64,000 nt of DNA from Kappaphycus alvarezii (GCA_002205965.3 NADL03000460.1:1-64000); one strand, 5' to 3'; counted from the stretch's first letter, positions 34,185-47,700 are shown. Program-made: numbers and translations. The notes: generated by a model not told the origin, from the sequence alone.

Positions 34185-37100
34185 GCATGAATAGCCCTCC
34201 TCGACTTCTTCCCAGAACTTGAGCAGAGCTTGTAATGGAGGTGACTCGCTTTCGTTTAACGCACAGATTGGATTAATTCGTAAGGAAAGCGGGATACTTC
34301 ACAGTCTGTTGTAAAAACTTACCATGAATGACCAGAATCTTCGACCTGACAGTGAAAGTCTGCGATACCACAGGGAGCCCTATTTTGTTTTCCCTTTCTG
34401 GACCGATTGAACCTCTAGTTTTAATAGGCAAGGAGCTGAATCTCTTTTCCCTTACATGAGTCCATAGTAGTACCTTTAAATTCCTCTAGTACCAGTTTAA
34501 GGGAATTCAATACATTAGCCCAAACGGGGAGCGCCAGTCGCTGCTCTTTCTTCGCTTGTAACCGTACAAAATCTTTGTCACAGTACCCTCCCAAGAGGAG
34601 TCGTTTCCAGCCATGGTCCTTGATAAAGCCCTTGTGAGTGTTCCCAACATCCTCTTTGCCTTCCGTTAGACATAGGAGAATAGACCAGAACCTTTTCGCA
34701 CTTAATTCCGTTTATCCCCATAAATTTGGCAACAGATATAGCCGTAAAGCAAAGCCCGTTTTCCGAAAATATTCTCGTAAGCAGGCCAAAAGGATCGATT
34801 ATTTCCTTCTTTATAAATTAAATTACTAGCGGTGGCGCCATTAAGCGTCATTGCAGATGACCCTCCTGTCAGGTGTTCAACTCCGGTGAGAAGGTATTTG
34901 TTCTCAGAAGGTTTTTGCCTGAAGTATTGCGAAATACAGGGAAAATATCCCAAATAGTCCTGTTATAGGAAAAATGAGAGTGGATTTGTATTTTTGGACT
35001 GAAGTGAGCTTTTTTCCAATCATCGCAACTTTTCACAAAGTTACAGATGTCTCTGTGCACATCCGGCCACCCAAATATTTCCGTGATGAGTTGTTTGGCA
35101 GTTCTTAGGCCCCAATGGCCTAATTAATCATGTATAGTTCTCAGAATATCTCTTCTTTTTCCTTTTGGAGCCACAATCCGGGTACCCGCTTTTTTGAACC
35201 GAAATAGCTTTCCTTCGCACATCGAAAATACTTTTTGGTTTCATATCACCCAGACACTCTGTTCCAACCCAATTTTATCGATATACAGCCCCGTCGGAAA
35301 TCGAGAGCGGATTTCTATTTGGCTTTGGGGTCAGCAAGTCCGGCCGTATCAACGATAGCTACTTCGAGACTATATTTTCCTGCTTCTGCGACGTTTCCTT
35401 TAGGATCCTTGGACCTGGAAAGAAATTATGCTGAATGGCTGATCCTTTCCAGCCGGTAAGTGATTTCGAATTGGTATTCTCCAAATAAGTTGAGTCATTG
35501 AGCCAAACAGTGGTGGACATGTTTCTTTTTGAACGCAGTTTTGAGGGATTGGTGGTCTGTTAGCAAATCAAATTTTTCTAGTGAGAGAACGTAGACTCGG
35601 AAAATTTTTATAGCGAAAAACACAGTCAAGGCCTCTTTCTTGCATACATTATACCTTCTTTCGGCATTATTCATTGTAAAACTAGGAAATTATGCTGGGT
35701 GTAATTTGCCGTCTTCATTTCTCTTGGACAACACGGTGACGACTAAGTGCTCCGAAGCGTTAATTTCTACGACGAATGGTTTTTCGAAGTCCTAATATGT
35801 GACTGCTGGTATTTCGCTCAATTTCTGGTTTAGCTCGACGAAAGCGTTTTCCATTTGTTGTTCTCAGATTAGCTTTACGTTCTTTGAAGTTAATGTATTT
35901 AGATGGGCGGATATCTTAGCTAGACACTGGATGAGCCGTCTGTAGTACGATGCCAGGGCAAGGATGCTATGCATCTCTGTTTTTGAAGTCATCCTGGAAA
36001 CTTTTTTGAACCTAAAGTTATTTTACGGGTCAACCCCAATACCGCTGTCGTCCACCACATCACTAAGTAATTTGGAAGAGGGGCTGCAAAGAAGCACTTG
36101 CTCAGTTTGATTTTCGAGTGATACAGTGAGATCCTTTCCATCGCTGCCCTAATATGGTCCAGATGGGATTTGAGTATTTCCGAAAATATCACCACTTCGT
36201 CTATATACACTCTTACAAAAGAAAGCCCCTTCAATAGTTCATCTACCATCCTTTAATATTTCGCCGCTACGTTCATAAGACCAAAAGGAATCACTTCGAA
36301 CCTGAATGTCCCTAGTTTGCGGGCAAATGTCGTCATACCTTTGCATTTTTCATAGACAAGTATCTGTCAATATCCTATGTACAAATCTATAGACGGAAAG
36401 TAGCGCCCGTTTTTCACTGCTTCTAGATTTTCTTCCATTTTTGGGAGATGGAATCGATCAGGAATCATTGTTTGGTTAAGGAAGCGATTGTCAACACAAA
36501 ATCTCGACTAACCATCCTTTGGAGGAACAATCACAACTGGGAAATACCAAGCTGACGAGGTCAGCTTAATAATTCCAGAGACGTTTCCTTATATTATTAA
36601 TTTCCATTTTGGTAGATGAAGACTTTTTCTATGATAAATCGGGTCGGTATCAGTCAGTTCGAATCACTGCGTGACAGGGACTTGGGCCAATCGTAAGTCC
36701 CAGGCTTTCCAGGCGATCACTTCGTTTAAAGTAAGTACTGCGGCAATTTTCTCCGCTTCAGGGAGACAAAAGGGCTTCAGTTTGTCACGAATGGCCTCCA
36801 CTTTTTCCGATTTGCTCATCGCATCTATGGTTCAATCAACTGTTTCTCTCTTGAATTTTTTGCTATGTGCGGGTAGAATATGCTCAACAGCCTTCAAAGT
36901 GTATTTTCCTGAACCCTCTCGAGTTAAGCATCCATTGCGCGCCAAGGGGCATAAATCACGACCTTCTCTTGCTATTATATTGCGTCCTTTGATATCTCGT
37001 GTGCGATCTTCGCATAAGTCTACGTATTCGGAGATTTGGTCGAACCGCGTCTTCTTTTTGCAAACCGTACGGTAGCCAGTATCTGCATCGCCAAAGGCGA

Positions 37101-40021
37101 AGCTCAAAATTTTCTCTTTGTCTGATTGTGTCTGTTCGATCTCCACCGTGACTCAGAGCCATCGCTATCATGACTGAATGCGAAACCTTCGCTTTTTGTC
37201 CCACTCCATTTCTCAAAACTCGATCCGTTGACGTAATTCAATGGCAGCCCCATTATTTTCTGTCAAATTCGGACTGAGGCTATTTGATTCCGCAGGTTGA
37301 TACCAGCTTCCAGTTGTTTCATTGTTGGGCACCCTATAATTGTGTTAAAAGGAAGTTCTTGCATCACGAGGAAATCCAAACTCACTTTAATTCTTGGGGA
37401 GAATACTGAAACCTTTTCTATAGTTCCGAGGAGGTGAAAAACGCTCCTATATGCGACAGTTATCCTTCTAGTGGTCCGAAGCATGTCAAAGGCCAGTTTC
37501 TCGACCAAATCTTCTGTAATAGCATTTAAGACTGCTCCGGAATCAGATAAAGCCTGTGAATCCCTTCCTAGTACTTTAAAATGGACTAATTTAACGCACC
37601 TGGCGCTAGTTTCTGCCCAGGAAACGGCAGCAATCTTTCTCTTGTTAGTCTCCCTGGGCGTCAGGATATTTTCAACTCTTTCCTCGCATTTCTGGCATCC
37701 CCCCACAGTGGCTGTCCAAAAGCCATACCGAAGGGAGCCGTAGCGAGCTGTGATAATCGGCCGTATTTTTAACGTATCCTAGCACATCCGTAGTCATAAA
37801 CCGCGGCTTCCGCATTTGCCCTATTTTCTTCGCTTTCATGGCCGGAGGTACCTCTTGGGCTAATATATTTATTCTTTTTGTTCAAGGTAACGAAAGCTCT
37901 ATGATATATATTAGCGGATCTTGCTCTATCCTCGTTACTCTCGATAGCACATTCCCATCAGCGTCTTGTTTGGTAACGCTGACTTGTTCGGATTACCGAG
38001 CCACTGAAACCATCCCCGCGTTAACGGTTCCTTGTCTTCTACCTTTTTTAGCAGCTTCAGCTCATGTCTGCGTTCTACCCTCGCTTCTGGTATTCTACCT
38101 TGACGCCCATTCTTTTACCAGCAGTTATTATCAGTTATTGTCGTAATGTCCGTACCGACCTCATTTCCGCAACGTGTGGTCCAGTGCTGGTTCTCAGGAT
38201 ACTGGTTAGCGAATTGGACCAGCTTGTGGCAATAGGAGCATACGTCTACCGTCTTCGAGCTCGCAGTCTGATTCTTCCTGGTAGCCAGGATGAGGTTCTC
38301 GAGTTGATATTTTATCAAGTCCAAGCGATTGTCGAGGTGGTTATCCATTTTCTCCTCGTGCTTCCTGACGACACTGCGAACAGACTCCAACGCCGCTACA
38401 CTCGCCGTGGGCCTAGAGTAGTTTTGCTAGGGGTCAAATATAACTATCTTCGCATAGCTTTCCCCTTGCTGGGAAGCCAGCAACCGGAATGTCTCGGATT
38501 TCCTGATGTATTCGACGATAGTATCCTTCAGATCGCTGAACACGCGACGTCCTTTACTAAGAAGGAAGTTCACCAGGCTTTTGTTGACCTTAATAAACAC
38601 AAAAAATCCTGGAAATCTAAACGAGCTTCTGTAGTCCTACGAATTATCTCATCGGGCTCTGCCCCCCTTGCGTATTCCTTGGATAACCACGCACAAAATT
38701 TGCTAAATTCACGGCCATTTTCATTTAAGGACAATCTACTCATGAAAGTTGCCTTGAACTTCGTCCTTTCATCGCCAGACAAATAGGCAAAAACACTTGA
38801 AGCATTCTCCTCACCGTTCTTATCTCTCACGAAGTCATTGACATACGTATAAAGGAACTCTTCCACGTCCTCACCTTTGTTACCCTTGAACTGAAAGTGA
38901 GCGTTGGTAGAGTCCTTCGTTCGAAAGCTACTATAGTAACTGAACACGCCTCAGACCTAAGAAGCAAACTATCAAGTATCGTGCTACAGGTGCAACAAAC
39001 CTTGACAAAAGTAGCAAATGATAGGGAAAGAATGGCACCGAAGGAAAAGGGAACCACTATACGCGAGGTGAGAGTTGTTGCGAGCGACTAAAGTGCTACG
39101 GTAGACGTTAACTGTCGGTGGGGAGGAGTGGGCGTAAAAGCTGAGTGGCTGCTGTAGTATCCATCTCTAAAGTGGCAGGCTCTACCACCTGTGCTCTGAG
39201 ACTGCCGTAAAGAAAAATTCTTCGGGTCTGATGTTGAATATAAACTTCCAAAATATTTGGGACTGGACCTGACGTTGCCTGCCAACTTTCTTTCTTTTCA
39301 TTGAGGAAGAAACTTACTTAGCTTATATAACATTTTTCTACCAAACTAAAATCTAGATAAAACTACTAGGAGCACCAGAAAAAGTAGGAGAAGACTCCGT
39401 GTGGACGCAAAGATTTTGATAGAAAATACTTGAAACAAAAAAATGAATCTAATTCTCAAAGTCTTCATCGTATACATCTGAGCCTGGCACTTCCCTAAAG
39501 ACATCATAAGTGCTCGTATACTCCCCTAATATACCCATGGATGGTCCACATTTGTCCGCCACTTTCTGTGGAGAATACAACTCTACTGAATCCCCCTCAA
39601 CCGGGTCCATGGCTGGGACCACCTGGTCCAACCAGTTAACTTCTTCCCCCCACGTATGACTCGGTTCGAGATCCCCTTCTTCGTTCGCGGACTCCTTTTC
39701 CTCCTCTCCCTCCTCCTCAGCTTCCTCTTCGGACTCGGAACTCGTCTCCCCTTTTTTCCATCTCTTACACGAGTTCAGGAGCGACGTACTCCTCGAAGCA
39801 CTCCCCTATCTTATCTCCCTCTCCCCAGAGTCCCCCTCTACCAATTCCTGTGCTTCAATCTCCACCAGGTGACGAGCGATTGGCTCTTTCAAGCGTTTCC
39901 TTGTTTGGCGACGGAGGTAGTACTCGACGTCGCTTGTGCCAGAGGAGAATAATAGAGAGACAGTGATGGGACGAGGGTGGCGGATTTTGGCAATGGAGCG
40001 AGAAGGAGGGAGTCGATGCAT
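34185..40021 (-). mobile_element. Ty3/gypsy element C, degraded relative of A/B/D
   Basis: Read from high to low coordinates. The 5' LTR region with internal acidic ORF is at about 40,021-39,019. Gag is at about 38,950-38,300, with a knuckle near 38,290-38,220, and protease at about 37,700-37,270. Reverse transcriptase is at about 36,560-35,990 (VYIDEVVIFSE) and RNase H at about 35,850-35,520. Integrase is at about 35,060-34,700 (TGVEHLTGG). A trace of the pol end and ORF3 start lies at about 34,300-34,185, matching 44,740-44,860. The 3' LTR is missing where the copia fossil begins. It is very heavily broken, with more than twenty breaks, and is the oldest of the four related elements. Confidence 0.8.
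39019..40021 (-). repeat. Element C 5' LTR, with acidic U3 ORF relic (39,449-40,021)
   Basis: On the minus strand, the blocks TTATATAAGC, GTTGGCAGGCAACGTCA and TACCGTAGCACTTTAGTCGC match the LTR core of A/B/D. The end is ...CCCTATCA near 39,019. Upstream of the TATA-like box lies an acidic reading (about 40,021-39,449). Its SDVEYYLRRQTRKRLKE aligns with the TDYDDYCRRLDRKSVRE of the element A acidic protein and is followed by a Glu-rich tract. It is broken. Since gag follows this LTR directly, the ORF must belong to the LTR and not to the internal region. Confidence 0.6.
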
Positions 40022-40039
40022 GATAATTGATGCTAAGGA

Positions 40040-40487
40040 GGGTATGTGAATTGTCGAGATTTTGGTTTCGTAGGGACAGAGATGAGTTTTAAGAGGCTTC
40101 CGATGTGCTTAAATAGCGCCTACCGGCTTAAATTGACTGTCTCGCTGAATCAAAAAGGAGACGAAAATGGGTTTAGTAATGGGATTTAGTGAAAACCGCC
40201 TTAAAGGGTAATTTATGCCGAAAATGATGTGTAGACATATTCGTCCAGGAAAAATGTTTTTGGTGGGAAAAGGAGAAAAATAAAAGAATTACCACCAAAG
40301 GGGAAGGTAATCTCTCCTTAAAGAGGAACGAGAAAAAAGAAAGGGTATAAAGAAATGTAAAATTCGCGACATAAAAGAAAAAGAAACAAAAGTTAGAAAC
40401 AAAAGGAAAGTGAATGAGTAGAGAAATGTGAAAGGGAATGAATTTATGCACGTAAAGATAATATCCTCAGTTTCTCTCTTAACACAA
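40040..40487. other. AT- and purine-rich non-coding
   Basis: Oligo-A/G-rich tracts with no gene. It may include the U3 head of element C's LTR, but similarity is unclear. Confidence 0.3.
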
Positions 40488-42833
40488 TCCTCAGCCTCTA
40501 TTCATTCCCTGCCCCTGTTCCAATCACTCCAATGCCCCTCACCGTTCGCCTCCGTTTTCAAGGTCCTGGTCTCGGATGCCCGCCGTGCCACTCACAGCCT
40601 GGATTCCTCAATCGTCCTGGGGCCGACGTCCTATCCCCAGTGTTCCTGTTAATGCTGCCTCGCCCGGCAGGTGGGGTGACGCTCAGCATAGAATACCCTC
40701 GTGCTCTGACAAAGTTCCTCAACCTCTGTTTTAACGGCGATCTACCGGCCGCGTGCCGTCCGTATTTCTTCGGAGGCTGTCTTACTGCGGTGGCGAAGAA
40801 AAACAGGGGAATCCGTCCCATTGCTGTTGGGCTTCTCTACCGACGCCTAATTTCTAGGCTCGCGGTCCTCAAAGCTACCCCTGCCCTCTGCTCCTACCTT
40901 CTTCCCCATCAGGTCGGGGTAGGTGTCAAGAGCGGCATCGATGCAATAATTCATTCTGTCCGTCGTCTTTCCCAGGGATCCGAGTTCCAAGATCACGAAT
41001 TGGTCCAGATTGACGCTCGCAAAGCTTTCAATTGCATTTAAATTCTGGAAGCCGTACAAACGCATGCCCCAGGCCTCGCACGGTGGGTACATTCTTGTTA
41101 CGATGCTTGTTACGATGCTCCTACAGAGCTTGTTTTCGGGCCCTACTATGTCCGCAGTTTAAGGGGCACTCAGCAAAAGGGTCCCCTCGGTCCCTTGCTC
41201 TTTGCCTTAGCTCTTCATTCTCTCTTGCTTTTGTTACAGAAGCTCTCACCTGCTCTGAATGCTTGGTACGCAGATGACGGTAACATTTTCCTTGCTCGGT
41301 CCCAAGACACCGCCGCCATCCGTTTCACCCAGCTTGAAGGAGGTCTACTCGAGTTCCAGCACAACCTTGCCAAGACCCAAGTTTACGGCTTCTCTCTTTC
41401 CTAACCCTCTTTCTCACCTCTCTACCCCTTTTCTATCCCCCCGGTTCCATCATGCTGGGATCTCCGATTGGATCTGACTCTTTTGTTTCCCAATTTTTCG
41501 CAGGCCGCCGAACCGCTATTGGCCGTATCTTCCATTCCCTTCCAGATTTTGGTGATGCTCAATTGGCTTTCCACTTACACCGCTTCTGTACGAACGCCTC
41601 CAAAGTGATGCACTTGCTACGTACGCTTCCCTTTACTCAATCTGCCGACAGCGTTCAACCAATTGCAATTGCCCTTCTCGGTTTCGGCCTGGCTTCAGGC
41701 ATCTCTGTACCTCTCAATGGGTGGTCTAGGTCTACTGCAAACTTTTGACATTACCGAGGCTGCTTGCGTAGCATCTGCAGTTGATTCTTTTGGACTTATC
41801 CCCGATCTGCAGACTCTTTTCCACGACCGCCACGTGGAAGAGATCCCTCGGTCTACCATCTCACTCTTATCTTCCCGCTACCCGCAGCTCCCTTCGTCGC
41901 TTACAGCTACGGCACTTCTCGAGCGTTGTTCATCACCGGTACCCAGCAAAAGGCTCCAGTCTGTGATTACAACGAAACTCATGCTATCGAATTCTGATAG
42001 GTTGTTCTTGTCTGCAGCGACACCCAACCGAGCACAGCCCCTCTGCGTGCGCACATCTTCCTCCTCCTCTGTTTTCTCTTCGCTTCCTCACCTCCACCGC
42101 GGTACGTACATGTCCTCCTCTGCGTGGCAAGTCACTCTTGCTCTCCGTCTCGGCATCGCGCTATTCCCCGGATCTACTCGCTGTGCGGTCTGCTCCCGGC
42201 GTTCGGCCTGGCCCACACCAATCTTAGATACAAGCGGCTAACACGCGTTAACATGCAAATACGAAGGCGGAATGACTCGTCTGCATCACGTCCTCCGCAA
42301 CGTTCTTGCCCGCTACTGTAAGGAGGTTGGGATTGTCGCCTTCGTCGAGCATCCGTTTCTCTACCAGGCTCACAACTTGTCTGGACAACTTGTCTGGGCA
42401 TTCGGAGTCCCCCACGTTACGAATGGACATTTCCCTTCCCGCTGCCTACGGGCTTCAAAGTAGCGATATAGCCATCGACGGTACTGTTGCCTACCCCTCC
42501 GCTCGCCGCCACATCTCGCTTAGTACGGTTACCGCAGGCGCTGCCACGACACTCGCAGAGCGCGAGAAACATCGTCATTACGGCACTTACTGCGACCGAA
42601 ACTATATTCTCCTCTTCTCTGTCGGGATTGATATCTATGGCGCCTTGGGAGACGACTGCAAGGGATTTTTCCGCCGCCTTGCTTCCTTTGCTGCTTCCCA
42701 CCCCGAATGGTTCCCTCAACAGGAGACCCGAGACTTCGTTCGCTACCCGTTTTTCTGTTTTAGTCCCTACTGATGCAGGCGCGACAGTTTTGCACCCGCC
42801 GACCACATTCTCCGTTAATTTCTGAATGCCCTC
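40488..42833 (+). mobile_element. LINE copy 2, 5'-truncated, with 3' tail
   Basis: Aligns with copy 1 from about 9,455 onward, so it is 5'-truncated as expected for target-primed insertion. It contains RT blocks (KNRGIRPIAVGLLYRRLISR, QIDARKAFN, WYADDGN at about 41,263-41,285). The knuckle (RCAVCSRRSA near 42,180) and endonuclease region (about 42,270-42,640) follow. Several frameshifts and stops separate these frames. Unlike copy 1 it extends into a C-terminal FRRLASFAASHPEWFPQQET segment that ends with TGA at 42,771-42,773, and then a 3' UTR of about 60 bp. It ends exactly where the LTR of element B starts (42,834), so B inserted into or beside the LINE tail. Confidence 0.8.
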
Positions 42834-43555
42834 TGATAAGGGTAAATCGTCGGGAGAAGAGATACTCAGAACCAACTACCCCAGGAAAGAGGTGTTGCAA
42901 GCGACAAAATTGCTACCGTGATATAGTTGAACAAACAAAAAGGAGTGTATATGAAAGAGAGTTGAAAGGGCTACAATCAAGTATGAAAGGGGCACGGTTT
43001 ACCACTGATGATCTATGAGCAGCGTGGGAAAAATGTTTCTTGGGTCTGAAGTTGACTCTCAACCTCCTACTACTCGGAACTTTACTTGAAGTTGTCTGCC
43101 AGCTTGCTTGACATCCACAAGAGGAAGCAGTTCACTCGGCTTATATAGACTTTTTGGTACCCCTAAAGTCTGAAATAAACATGCTAATAACCACAAAATA
43201 TATTGTAGGGAATCGTGTGAACCAGAGAGACTATTAGAGGATATTTCCTCAAGGTAAATATCTAGGTGCCATACCCATGCCAGCCAGCCATCGGCTAGGG
43301 TGGGAATTAATGTGACCATTATATAGACCTTTCAGAGTCACCCTTAGTACCACCCAGAACCAGGACTTGTACTGACATCTATTATGACAGCGTGTCTCAA
43401 AATAAAAAAATAAACCCATGAATTTGCCACACTCATCCAAATTAAAAATATCTTGCAGATTCAGAAACTGTAAAAATATCTTACAAATTCCGATACTGTA
43501 TCTGAATTTGGTCCTCTTCTAGATATTTTTTTCGTGTGCGAATTTTGCATATATC
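42834..43555 (-). repeat. Element B 3' LTR, short form (722 bp)
   Basis: Bounded by TGAT/ATCA-like ends and preceded by a purine tract (GAGCGGGAGGGC on the minus strand). It is nearly identical to 56,620-57,342 in the opposite orientation. It lacks the acidic ORF found in the long LTR of element A. Confidence 0.85.
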
Positions 43556-43592
43556 CCGCCCTCCCGCTCAAGACGATAGTCCCGGCTGTTCG

Positions 43593-44798
43593 TTAAGGCT
43601 CTTGTTGTTCCTGTGGGAGTTCTATCCATTCGTCAGGGAGAGTATATGGTTGACTAAAAGGATATAGTAGTAGCTCATTTCCAATAGGATGAAAGAGTGT
43701 GTACCGTGCGATGACTGGCTCATCTCCTTGGTTCATAGTTTCGTAGATTCGGCGTATGGTCTTATAGTATTCTGTAATAAGCTTCTCCCGTTTCACTTTT
43801 CCAAACTTTCCGAATGTGAGGTAATAGACGTAGTATGCAAATTTCTCTGGCAACGGGTCCAGAAACGAGTATCTGAAGGAGAAAAAAACTCGCAACATAA
43901 GGACTAAGTCCTCACGAGTAAGGTGCGGCTCGTGAATGGCTTGGAAGCACATGAAAATACTAATGGCAAAAAAAGAAATTACTTCTGCATCTCGAGGGTC
44001 CTCTGTTATCTCACGAAGCCAACGCCTGATTGGTATTCGTCCAATAATTAAAGAGGCATAGCTTCCCCCTGGGAGACTAGGCGGTGTTTGAGGTGATCTT
44101 CTTGGTGATCTTCCTCGCTGATCCCGACGCCTGGCCCTCTTCGATGATTCGTCCCGATCACTTGGTGGTCCTGCTCGTATCATCGTGACGGTCTCAGGAG
44201 GATCTTGTTCCTCAGCTGAGCTTGTGTTCCTGAGCGGAGAAACGTAAGGTTCCCATAGAGGATTCGGGACCAGTCGATATTCCATATTAGGGGGTAAGGT
44301 GTAACCTCTCAGTCGCACATCTTGGTTGTTCTTGAGAAATACGTAAATCGGACGGACAATTTTCAGATACGTTTGCAACAAGTCTCCGATAGCTACCATT
44401 CCATACCTTCCTATAGAGTAATGATATATGACTTCCACGAACTCTGGACCTGCTTCCGTGAACCTTCCGTTTTGGAATGAGAATGGAGCTCTAATTAATA
44501 GTCGGAAAACTTCTTCAGGTAGCAATGGTCCGTTCAACGTACGAAAACATAGGTATATATTAATGTAGAAATGGATTATTACGTGGAGTTCGTAGTAGTC
44601 CCGCGTAATCGAGATGATCCATTCCCAGGCCCTTTTTCCTCCCATAAGAATCATCCTATAGTTAAAAGATGAGTATGTACCGTGGTTGCGTATAGTCCTG
44701 TGTGAGAAGAAATTCTTCAGGCCTCTGATGGTAAGGGACCAGACGACGTGCATGGATGGCCCTCCTTGATCTCTTCCCTGAGCTTGAACAGAGCTCAT
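43593..44798 (-). CDS. Element B ORF3: protein with two tandem copies of an unrecognised domain
   Basis: A frame of 401 residues, downstream of and overlapping the end of pol in another frame. It looks whole. Residues about 48-186 and 252-391 are two diverged copies of one domain rich in Phe, Tyr, Ile and Arg. Shared landmarks in order are a W before I-T-x-D, a C-F block (LCFRTLNGP / MCFQAIHEP), R-x-x-FSF, an E-F or K-F followed by Y-x-x-x-x-G, and R-x-IY. The linker (215-245) is basic and Ser/Pro-rich (SKRARRRDQRGRSPRRSPQT). There is no N-terminal signal peptide and no clear membrane anchor, so an envelope role is not supported. The basic linker suggests nucleic-acid binding or a nuclear signal. 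All better-preserved members of the lineage carry ORF3 in the same place. I do not recognise the family. Confidence 0.7.
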   Translation of the reverse strand: MSSVQAQGRDQGGPSMHVVWSLTIRGLKNFFSHRTIRNHGTYSSFNYRMILMGGKRAWEWIISITRDYYELHVIIHFYINIYLCFRTLNGPLLPEEVFRLLIRAPFSFQNGRFTEAGPEFVEVIYHYSIGRYGMVAIGDLLQTYLKIVRPIYVFLKNNQDVRLRGYTLPPNMEYRLVPNPLWEPYVSPLRNTSSAEEQDPPETVTMIRAGPPSDRDESSKRARRRDQRGRSPRRSPQTPPSLPGGSYASLIIGRIPIRRWLREITEDPRDAEVISFFAISIFMCFQAIHEPHLTREDLVLMLRVFFSFRYSFLDPLPEKFAYYVYYLTFGKFGKVKREKLITEYYKTIRRIYETMNQGDEPVIARYTLFHPIGNELLLYPFSQPYTLPDEWIELPQEQQEP

Positions 44799-47700
44799 AA
44801 TGCGGGTGTCTTTCCTTCGAGACGATGCAAGGGTTCGAGTACTTTGTTTGGAAGGCCGGCCACTTCACAGCCTGTTGCATTCCTTTTCCATGTACTGCAA
44901 GGTTTCTAGAGCCGACTGAAAAGGTTCGGACTGGAGGGTCTGCACCCTCATTTCTTGTCTATGTTAGGGCGCGGTGTGATCTTCAGCCTTCAGTGGCCAG
45001 TAGTTCGACTTCTGTACTCTCTTCGTCGATAATATTTGTTTCCATGTCTCTCTGTAACATTCTATGAGCCCTACCGTACATTACCTCGAATGATGAACGT
45101 CAAATTCTTCCTTTTCTTCGACGATAGCCGTATAAAACTTCTGGTAAGGCATCTTCCCACTGGATTTCATTCTCCGACATAATTTTTTGATATTGCTCGT
45201 TTGATGGTTCCAACCATCCTCTCCGCTTTCCCGTTTGACATAGGAGCGCATGCGAGAACTGTCTTCAGCCGAATACCTTTCTCTTCCAAAAAACGAAGCA
45301 GTGAAGTTGCAGTAAAACAAAGGGAGTTATCCGAGATGATCCATTTTGGAAGACCAAACGGTTCCATTATTTCTTTTTCGATGAATCTCAGGACCACCTC
45401 AATATTTTCCTCCTCAACTGCAACTGCTATTGGCCATCCAGTTAGATGTTCCACCCCTACAAGAAGATATTTGTTTCCCGAAGATATTTCCTTGGATGGG
45501 CCGGCAAAGTCAATTGAGAAGGTTTCAAAGAGACCGGAAACTGGAAAGCTTAGAGTTGTGTTATAATTTCGTCTCGGAGTGAGTTTTTGACAGTTGTCAC
45601 AGCTTTTCACGAAATTATAGACGTCATTATAAATACTGGGCCACCATAATCTTTCCGTAATGATTTTTTTGGTTGTTTCGAGACCCCAATGCCCTAACCC
45701 ATCATAAAAAAGTCCTCAAGATCTTGATTCTTTCTTTCAAAGGGGCCAATAGACGAGGACCGGCTTTAGTGTGTCGGAAGAGTTTCCCATTCCATAATGA
45801 AAAAGCCTTTTGATTCCTGCGTGCCCAATTTCTGTGTTCAAGTTCAACCTTTATCATTTCTAGTCCATCCAGGAATTTAATTAGCCCGTAAATATTAGCT
45901 TCGTATTCGTTTTCGTTCGGCACTTGCACCTAAGCAACTCCGACGATGTCCTTGGAAGCTCTTTCATTTGGACTCATTGGATCAGTCAAGCGGGATAGGT
46001 AATCGGCAGGCTGATTAATGCGTCTGGGCCTATACACAATTTCAAACCGATATTCTGCGAAAATGACGAGCCATCGGGCTACGCGGTGATGTACATCTTT
46101 CTTTTGGAATGCTGTCTTAAGTGCCTGGTGATCCGTTATCAAGACAAAGTTTTCGAGTGATAAAAGGTACACGCGGAACTTTTTCAGTGCGAAGACGACA
46201 GCTAGCGCTTCTTTCTCGCAGACTGAGTATCTTTTTTCAGCGTTATTCAGAGTGCGACTTGCAAATTGAACAGGGTGTAGTCTTCCTTTTTCATCTTTTT
46301 GGGACAAAACAGCACCCAAAGACCGTTCTGATGCATCTGTTTCCACAACAAATGGTCTCTTGAAATCTGGGTACATGAGGAATGAGGATACAAATATCTT
46401 ATCTTTAAGCTCCTCAAATGCAGTTTGCATTTCCTTGCTCCAGTAAAATTTTCCGTTCTTCGTAGTGCTGGCATGTAATGGTGCTGCAGTCTTGGCGAAA
46501 TCTTTGATAAATCTTCTGTAATATGAGGCCAGTCCTAAGAAGCTTCGAACCTCCTTTTTTGAGGCGGGCCTTGGTGCCAACTTCATTTTTTTCGTTTTCT
46601 CTAGATCCACTTTAATTCCCTCTTGATCGACGATATGACCGAGTAATTGGATAGACGATTTCGCAAAGAAGCATTTGCTTAACTTAATTGTCAGGCTGTA
46701 CGAAGATATCCTCTCCACTACCGTCTTGACATGCAATATGTGCTGATCCAAGACTTTTGAGAATATCACCACATCCTCGATATAAACTCTTGCAAAATGG
46801 AAGTCATTTCTAAACTTCCTTCATCATTCTTTGGAACGTAGCTGGTGCATTTATGAGACCAAAAGGCATCACTTCGAACCTGAATGTACCACCTTTGCAT
46901 GTAAAGGTGGTTTTTTCCTTACATTTGTCATCCAATGGAATCTGCCAATAACCAGTGTAAAGATCAATTGAGGTGAAGTATCTCCCGTCCTTCAAGTCTT
47001 CGAGGACTTCCTCCATGTTTGGAATCGTAAATCGATCGGGTATCATTCTCTGGTTCAGCTGTCGGTAATCGACGCAAAAGCGAAGTTTTCCATCCTTTTT
47101 TGGTGCTACCACAACTGAAAATGACCATGGGGACGAAACTGGCCGAAAAATATCATTTTCCAGCATACTTGTAACATTCTCTGAGATAAAACGGTCATAT
47201 TTCGGCGGTTGACGACTAGGCCTGTGGTAAATTTGCTGAGTATCGATAAGTTCAAATGAGTGAGTGACCGGTACATTCGCTTGTCTTATATCTGAAACTC
47301 TCCATGCAATTACTTCGGAAGATGTTAAAATGTCGGATATTTTCACTGAGACGGGGGCGGGGAAGTGCTGTACTTTTTCTTGGATTTCTGCCGTCTGGCG
47401 CTCTTCTTCTTCTTGATTCTCACCCTCCAAATCTTGAAGGACATTTTCCGGTGTGCTCACATCTTCAGATATGGAATTCGACGTATTTTAATTTTCTTTG
47501 CAAAATTAATCCTCTTTCACGCTCTGAATGCCGTCCTTTGATTCGATATTATCGCAAAAAGAAACAAATGCAGGTCTCAAACCTACCCTAGAATTCCAGT
47601 TGTCATCTGTTTCAAACCCAAAATCATACTCGTCCCATGTCATGTTCATTATCCCTCGAGCGTACCCTTTTCCACTTCCGAAAGGTTTAGTTGGTTCAAA

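Noticed and set aside
38064-38786. 240-residue plus-strand frame
   Set aside because: Antisense to the gag region of element C. No family resemblance.
43593-44798. Retroviral-type envelope call for ORF3
   Set aside because: Position fits, but there is no signal peptide, membrane anchor or cleavage-site pattern, and the protein is an internal duplication.
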